A stretch of 9,610 bases of DNA from Salibacteraceae bacterium. GTDB lineage: Bacteria > Bacteroidota > Bacteroidia > Flavobacteriales_G > Salibacteraceae. Under the pieces are notes generated by a model. The model did no database searches, had not been told where the DNA came from, and saw nothing but the letters and a program-made list of their open reading frames with translations. Shown here one piece after another: positions 6,450 through 9,610 of the stretch. The stretch covers positions 1 to 9,610 of the forward strand of contig JALRDM010000059.1 in NCBI GenBank assembly GCA_023262195.1, written 5' to 3'. A program made the translations under genes and the position numbers. Numbering within the stretch: position 1 is the stretch's first letter; every line of letters starts with the position of its first letter.

Positions 6450-7223
6450 ATGTTCAAAGGCTTTAGGGCATACGGAAAGTCTATTTCATTTCTCAACAAC
6501 CATGGATTGAGCTGGGTATGGTTTTTTCCATTGATCGTTACGGCATTGGTAATTATTGGTGGTTTTGAACTGACCTCATGGGCTACCGATGCTCTAAACG
6601 TTTTGCTCAAAGATTTCTTAGATGGGCAAACATGGCTTGGCGACTGGCAATCGACCATCGGAACCATTCTTTACTGGATAATTTGGCTAGTCCTGCGAAT
6701 ACTCCTGTATTTCGCCATGGCGTTTATTGGTGGGTCAATCATCATTTTGATAATGACACCAGTATTAGCCTATGTAAGCGAAAAAGTAGCGGAGAAACTA
6801 GGCGTGGATGTTCCTGCGTTTTCACTCTCCCGATTTTTTCAAGAGATTATTCGTGGATTAGGCATCGCCTTGAAAAACGGAACCATCCAAATACTGCTGA
6901 CCATCATTTGTTTTGGCATCGGATTTATTCCTGTGATTGGGTTTTTATCCCCTTTTCTAATGATCGTTATAAATGCTTACTACTATGGTTTTAGCCTCAT
7001 TGACTATTCGCTAGAGAGGCGCGCTATGAGTGTTGGCGATAGTTCCACTTATGCCTTTGAGCGAAAATTCACCACTACTGGAATTGGGTTGCCCTTTGCA
7101 CTATGGATGCTCATTCCGTTTATTGGGCCAATGACCTCAGGATTTGTAGCCCTCTTGGGCACAGTGGCGGCTACCATAGCCGTTGAGTCAGAGTCTACTT
7201 CACCAGCGAAAACTGTCCAGTAG
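6450..7223 (+). CDS. EI24-domain (CysZ-like) inner-membrane protein
   Basis: A 257-residue polytopic membrane protein of the EI24 superfamily, which includes the bacterial sulfate-uptake protein CysZ of the same length. Family features seen are an N-terminal GFRAYGKSISFL amphipathic start and a long helical hairpin with segments near 23-38 and 70-103. The MTPVLAYVSEKVAEKL motif (102-117) is comparable to the SPF..LLSEKVE motif of CysZ. Further features are the RFFQEIIRGLGIALKN helix (128-143), the hydrophobic segment 145-177, the YYYGFSLIDYSLERRAMS signature (177-194) and a closing PFIGPMTSGFVALLGTVAAT (223-242). The last ~10 residues (SESTSPAKTVQ) lie beyond the usual family end and are encoded antisense to the tail of the adjacent pseudogene. 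Placement after a TauE/SafE permease and a rhodanese suggests sulfate or another sulfur anion as substrate, but many EI24 proteins of Bacteroidota have no known role. Confidence 0.85.
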   Translation: MFKGFRAYGKSISFLNNHGLSWVWFFPLIVTALVIIGGFELTSWATDALNVLLKDFLDGQTWLGDWQSTIGTILYWIIWLVLRILLYFAMAFIGGSIIILIMTPVLAYVSEKVAEKLGVDVPAFSLSRFFQEIIRGLGIALKNGTIQILLTIICFGIGFIPVIGFLSPFLMIVINAYYYGFSLIDYSLERRAMSVGDSSTYAFERKFTTTGIGLPFALWMLIPFIGPMTSGFVALLGTVAATIAVESESTSPAKTVQ

Positions 7224-7527
7224 TTTCCGCGATTTTATAATCTGAAGTTCGGTAAACGATGTGATATGCGCAGGTACCAATCGGTGCTAACATTCCGCTG
7301 TTGTAAGCGATGAAATCTCCCGTAGCAGGATCACTCTCCAAACGGCTGCCGCTTCTTGCGAGTCAATGGATAAATTACAATTAATGTAGGGCACCATTAC
7401 TAAAATTCATTAAAACATTCGTACCGAATGTCCAATTGTCGTAGTAGTTCTGAGCGATGGAATCAAACCCCGTCAGTGCCTAAAATACAAAAAGGAATGA
7501 TGTCGAGTATATTGATTTAACCGCCAT
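7195..7527 (-). pseudogene. Decayed gene for a secreted protein (resembles N-termini of T9SS/gliding-associated surface proteins)
   Basis: Most of the 387-nt gap between EI24 and DUF6438 is a broken gene. From ATG 7525-7527 the frame reads MAVKSIYSTSFLFVF, an in-frame TAG (7480-7482), then ALTGFDSIAQ, which together look like a signal peptide. NYYDNWTFGTNVLMNFSNG follows, then a TAA (7381-7383). The neighbouring frame continues INCNLSIDSQEAAAVW, and a GAGA dinucleotide duplication near 7337-7341 shifts to the frame reading SDPATGDFIAYNSG. The tail YHIVYRTSDYKIAETTGQFSLVK ends at TAG 7195-7197. The order W.FG....NF..G...EA.AVWSD..GDF..Y..G recalls the N-terminal region of large Bacteroidota surface proteins exported by the type IX system. 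The tail is not recognised and may be joined by a deletion. At about 100 residues it is far shorter than those proteins. At least three lesions make a single sequencing error unlikely. The last 29 nt overlap the EI24 gene in antisense. Confidence 0.7.
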
Positions 7528-7610
7528 TTAGATCCTAATTATAAACGAATTGATCAAACTTTGGTTTTCTTGAACCTTAAGTATGTGAGAAAGGGTTTCT
7601 AACTTGAAAT
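7528..7610. other. Short spacer between the pseudogene and the DUF6438 gene
   Basis: AT-rich sequence downstream of the DUF6438 stop and upstream of the pseudogene start, so it once held the latter's promoter. A weak AT-rich stem AGAAA-GGG-TTTCT (7588-7600) could be a remnant transcript end for the yidC-DUF6438 operon, but no T-tract follows it. A TTGATCAA palindrome lies at 7550-7557. No gene or firm signal is seen. Confidence 0.4.
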
Positions 7611-8243
7611 TTATTCGGCCCTATTAGGGTTAACCTTCGTATAAACGGTCCACTGCTTATCCTTAATCATGGACTCCATTTCCAACTCGAAATTGCGCAA
7701 TTCATCGGGTGCGTTCATCCGATTATAAACCCAGTGTTGAACGTCCTGAGAATTCACTATGGTAGTAGATGAAGGAAGGTCGGTTACTGGTGCGTCATAC
7801 ACATGACGCAGCTTTGCATATCCAATATCCTTGGCCATCTTCTGAATTCGGTCCAACTCCTCTTCATTAAACTTGGTTGTATAAGTGCCTTCGTAGTCAA
7901 AGAATTGGCGTCCCTCGAGCAATGCCCATCCACTTCTAAATACATTCACAGTGTAAACAGGACATTGACCAAAGCATGGTGTCCGATCCATTCTAAAATA
8001 GAGTGAATCTGGAAAAATAGGTGCTAGTCTGTCCACCTCGATTGTCTCCTGCTTTTGAATTCTGTCCGGCTCAGCCATGGCTTTCAATTCTACATTCTCG
8101 CTCATTTCCTCCTGAGAAATGTTGCCTTGGTTTTCTAATTTTTCTGCCTCAGCCTTTTCCACTGATTTCTTTGAGTTCTTGCAGCTCACCATTAGGATTG
8201 AGGAGCTGAATACCAACAACACAAATACACTGAATAGTCTCAT
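7611..8243 (-). CDS. DUF6438-domain lipoprotein
   Basis: A 210-residue predicted lipoprotein: a hydrophobic N-terminus ending in MVSC puts the lipid-modified cysteine at residue 21. Residues 22-70 form a charged, low-complexity linker rich in Glu and Lys. A globular domain follows with the pattern I recall for DUF6438: FRMDRTPCFGQCPVYTVNVF (83-102, with Cys90 and Cys94 as a CX3C pair) and a GWALLEGRQFFDYEGTYTTKF segment (105-125). A central helix EELDRIQKMAKDIGYAKL and a later YDAPVTDLPSSTTIV stretch complete it. The function of this domain is unknown. The two cysteines could form a disulfide or bind metal, which I infer from spacing only. The start ATG is 1 nt after the yidC stop (TAG-T-ATG), so it is probably co-translated with yidC. 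That suggests, weakly, an envelope-related role. Confidence 0.8.
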   Translation of the reverse strand: MRLFSVFVLLVFSSSILMVSCKNSKKSVEKAEAEKLENQGNISQEEMSENVELKAMAEPDRIQKQETIEVDRLAPIFPDSLYFRMDRTPCFGQCPVYTVNVFRSGWALLEGRQFFDYEGTYTTKFNEEELDRIQKMAKDIGYAKLRHVYDAPVTDLPSSTTIVNSQDVQHWVYNRMNAPDELRNFELEMESMIKDKQWTVYTKVNPNRAE

Positions 8244-8244
8244 A

Positions 8245-9610
8245 CTACTTTGGATTTTGAAGACCGCGATCCTTTGCGATCTTCTCTAGACGCTTTTGGA
8301 AATTTGACTTCTTCTTTGGTTTCTTCTTGTTTGCTTGAATCTTGGCCCGAATGGCGTCCTCATCAATGAAATATCTTTTGATCACCAGCTGCTGCAAAAT
8401 GGATACCACGTTCGAGGTAAGGTAATAGTAACTCAATCCACTGCTGTAGCTATTGAAGAAAAACAATAACATGAATGGCATGAGGTAGATCATCATCTTC
8501 ATCTGAGGCATTTGTGCATTGCCTCCAGCGCCCGACATATCCATGTTATACTTGGAATAGAAGAATGTGGATGCTGCCATGAGCAGCGTAAACAGACTTA
8601 CGTGATCTCCATAAAAAGGAATCTCAAATGGGAGGCTCAAGATGCTGTCATAGCTACTTAAGTCTTCCGCCCAAAGAAAGCTTTCTTGCCTCAGCTCAAT
8701 GCTTGCTGGAAAGAAGCGGAACATGGCGTATAGAATGGGTAGTTGCAAAAGCATGGGAATACATCCTGCCATCGGATTCACACCGGCCTGACGATACAAA
8801 GACATGGTGGCCTGTTGCTTCGCAACAGCATCCTTGTCCTTCATTTTTTCATTGATCTCATCAATTTCTGGCTTCAGTGCCTTCATTCTAGCGCTGCTGA
8901 TGTAGTTTTTCCAAGTTAGCGGTGAGAGCGCCAGTTTTATCAAAAAGGTCAGCACCAGGATAATAATTCCATAGTTCCAACCGGTGTAGGTGTCCAGCGT
9001 ATTGAAAACTGGAATAACAATCCATCGGTTTACCCAACCAAAAATGGCCCAACCGAGATCAATTTGATCTTCCAATCCTATGTCGAGATCAGAGAGCGTT
9101 TGATAGTGGTTTGGTCCGAGATATAGTTGAAAGGGAAATGCAGGATCACGCTGATTGTCAAACTCCATGGTGAGGCGCGCGGTCATCTCCTTGGTGTACT
9201 TTAAGTCATCCGTTTCGATGGTTTCGACTTCACCGTTTTGTTTGGAAAATCCGTTCGGAGCAATGATGGCAGCAGAAAAGAATTGCTGTTTGAAGGCCAC
9301 CCAATGAGTAGAGGCTTCTAACTGCTCCTCTTCATAGCTCGTTTCTGAAATGTAATCGGCTTCATCTTCTATGTATTTGTAATACACGGTGGTTTTCTGT
9401 TGCTCTTGTTCCCTGCTACGTTCGTGAAAAGGTGCCTTGATGCTCCAATTCAATTCAAATTGATCTTCGCTGGCAGCCAGTACATCGTCCATACCTACTG
9501 ACTGAATGTAAGCGTCAACCACATATGAATTTGGTTCTGGAAGTTCATATACCACCTCAACAAACTGATCTTGAGACTGACCATAAAGTCGATATACTGC
9601 CCGTGTCGGG
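8245..9610 (-). CDS. yidC: Membrane protein insertase YidC (N-terminus beyond right window edge)
   Basis: YidC/Oxa1 inserts proteins into the inner membrane, alone or with SecYEG. The frame is open to the right edge; about 454 residues are present and roughly the first 150 (first membrane segment and part of the periplasmic domain) are missing. The left part of the product (PTRAVYRLYG..., FVEVVYELPE..) belongs to the beta-rich periplasmic domain. The conserved membrane core follows: NYGIIILVLTFLIKLALSPLT, KMKDKDAVAKQQATMSLYRQ (cytoplasmic hairpin loop), GVNPMAGCIPMLLQLPILYAMF, and the last two segments around LMPFMLLFFFNSYSSGLSYYYLTSN. The core position of the E. coli groove Arg366 is Lys here (codon at 8935-8937). 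The tail is strongly basic (NKKKPKKKSNFQKRLEKIAK), as in YidC proteins that contact ribosomes through the C-terminus. No frameshift is seen. Confidence 0.97.
   Translation of the reverse strand, partial: PTRAVYRLYGQSQDQFVEVVYELPEPNSYVVDAYIQSVGMDDVLAASEDQFELNWSIKAPFHERSREQEQQKTTVYYKYIEDEADYISETSYEEEQLEASTHWVAFKQQFFSAAIIAPNGFSKQNGEVETIETDDLKYTKEMTARLTMEFDNQRDPAFPFQLYLGPNHYQTLSDLDIGLEDQIDLGWAIFGWVNRWIVIPVFNTLDTYTGWNYGIIILVLTFLIKLALSPLTWKNYISSARMKALKPEIDEINEKMKDKDAVAKQQATMSLYRQAGVNPMAGCIPMLLQLPILYAMFRFFPASIELRQESFLWAEDLSSYDSILSLPFEIPFYGDHVSLFTLLMAASTFFYSKYNMDMSGAGGNAQMPQMKMMIYLMPFMLLFFFNSYSSGLSYYYLTSNVVSILQQLVIKRYFIDEDAIRAKIQANKKKPKKKSNFQKRLEKIAKDRGLQNPK

Overview
The window looks like chromosomal DNA of a member of the Bacteroidota, most likely a flavobacterium-like marine or freshwater lineage. 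The signs are a PafA-type alkaline phosphatase, DUF4197 and DUF6438 lipoproteins, a YidC of Bacteroidota type with a lysine-rich tail, few recognisable Shine-Dalgarno sites, and an imperfect-hairpin repeat (TGTCATCCTGAG...GTCGAAGGA) of a kind common in this phylum. I see no phage, transposase, CRISPR, tRNA or rRNA. Most genes are ordinary housekeeping or envelope genes. The more unusual content is the repeat cluster, a decayed secreted-protein gene and a small sulfur-themed operon.

Layout. 1-1149 (+): the C-terminal glutaminase part of CTP synthase (pyrG, cut by the left edge), followed with no gap by a PAP2-family membrane phosphatase. 1139-1351: three copies of a hairpin repeat, two direct and one inverted; the first copy supplies the stop codon of the PAP2 gene. 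1380-3337 (+): a fluoride channel gene (crcB) overlapping by ATGA with a secreted PafA-like alkaline phosphatase that has a complete set of catalytic residues. 3372-5131 (-): low-specificity L-threonine aldolase (ltaE) and, overlapping it by ATGA, a DUF4197 lipoprotein. 5253-7223 (+): a tight three-gene operon of a TauE/SafE permease, a rhodanese lipoprotein and an EI24/CysZ-like membrane protein. 7195-7527 (-): a pseudogene, the wrecked 5' end of a secreted protein gene. 7611-9610 (-): yidC (its N-terminus lies beyond the right edge) followed after 1 nt by a DUF6438 lipoprotein gene.

How the genes fit together. The TauE/SafE-rhodanese-EI24 group reads as a sulfur-anion handling unit: sulfane sulfur transfer in the envelope next to two membrane proteins from families that move sulfite/sulfonate or sulfate. 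This is inferred from family and spacing only. crcB and pafA are coupled by overlap but have no obvious shared function. pyrG and yidC, which are often adjacent and co-directional in Flavobacteriia, lie at opposite ends here and face each other, which would fit an inversion of the DNA between them. I found no clearly new biological system. The repeat cluster with covarying inner stems and the decayed secreted-protein gene deserve most attention.
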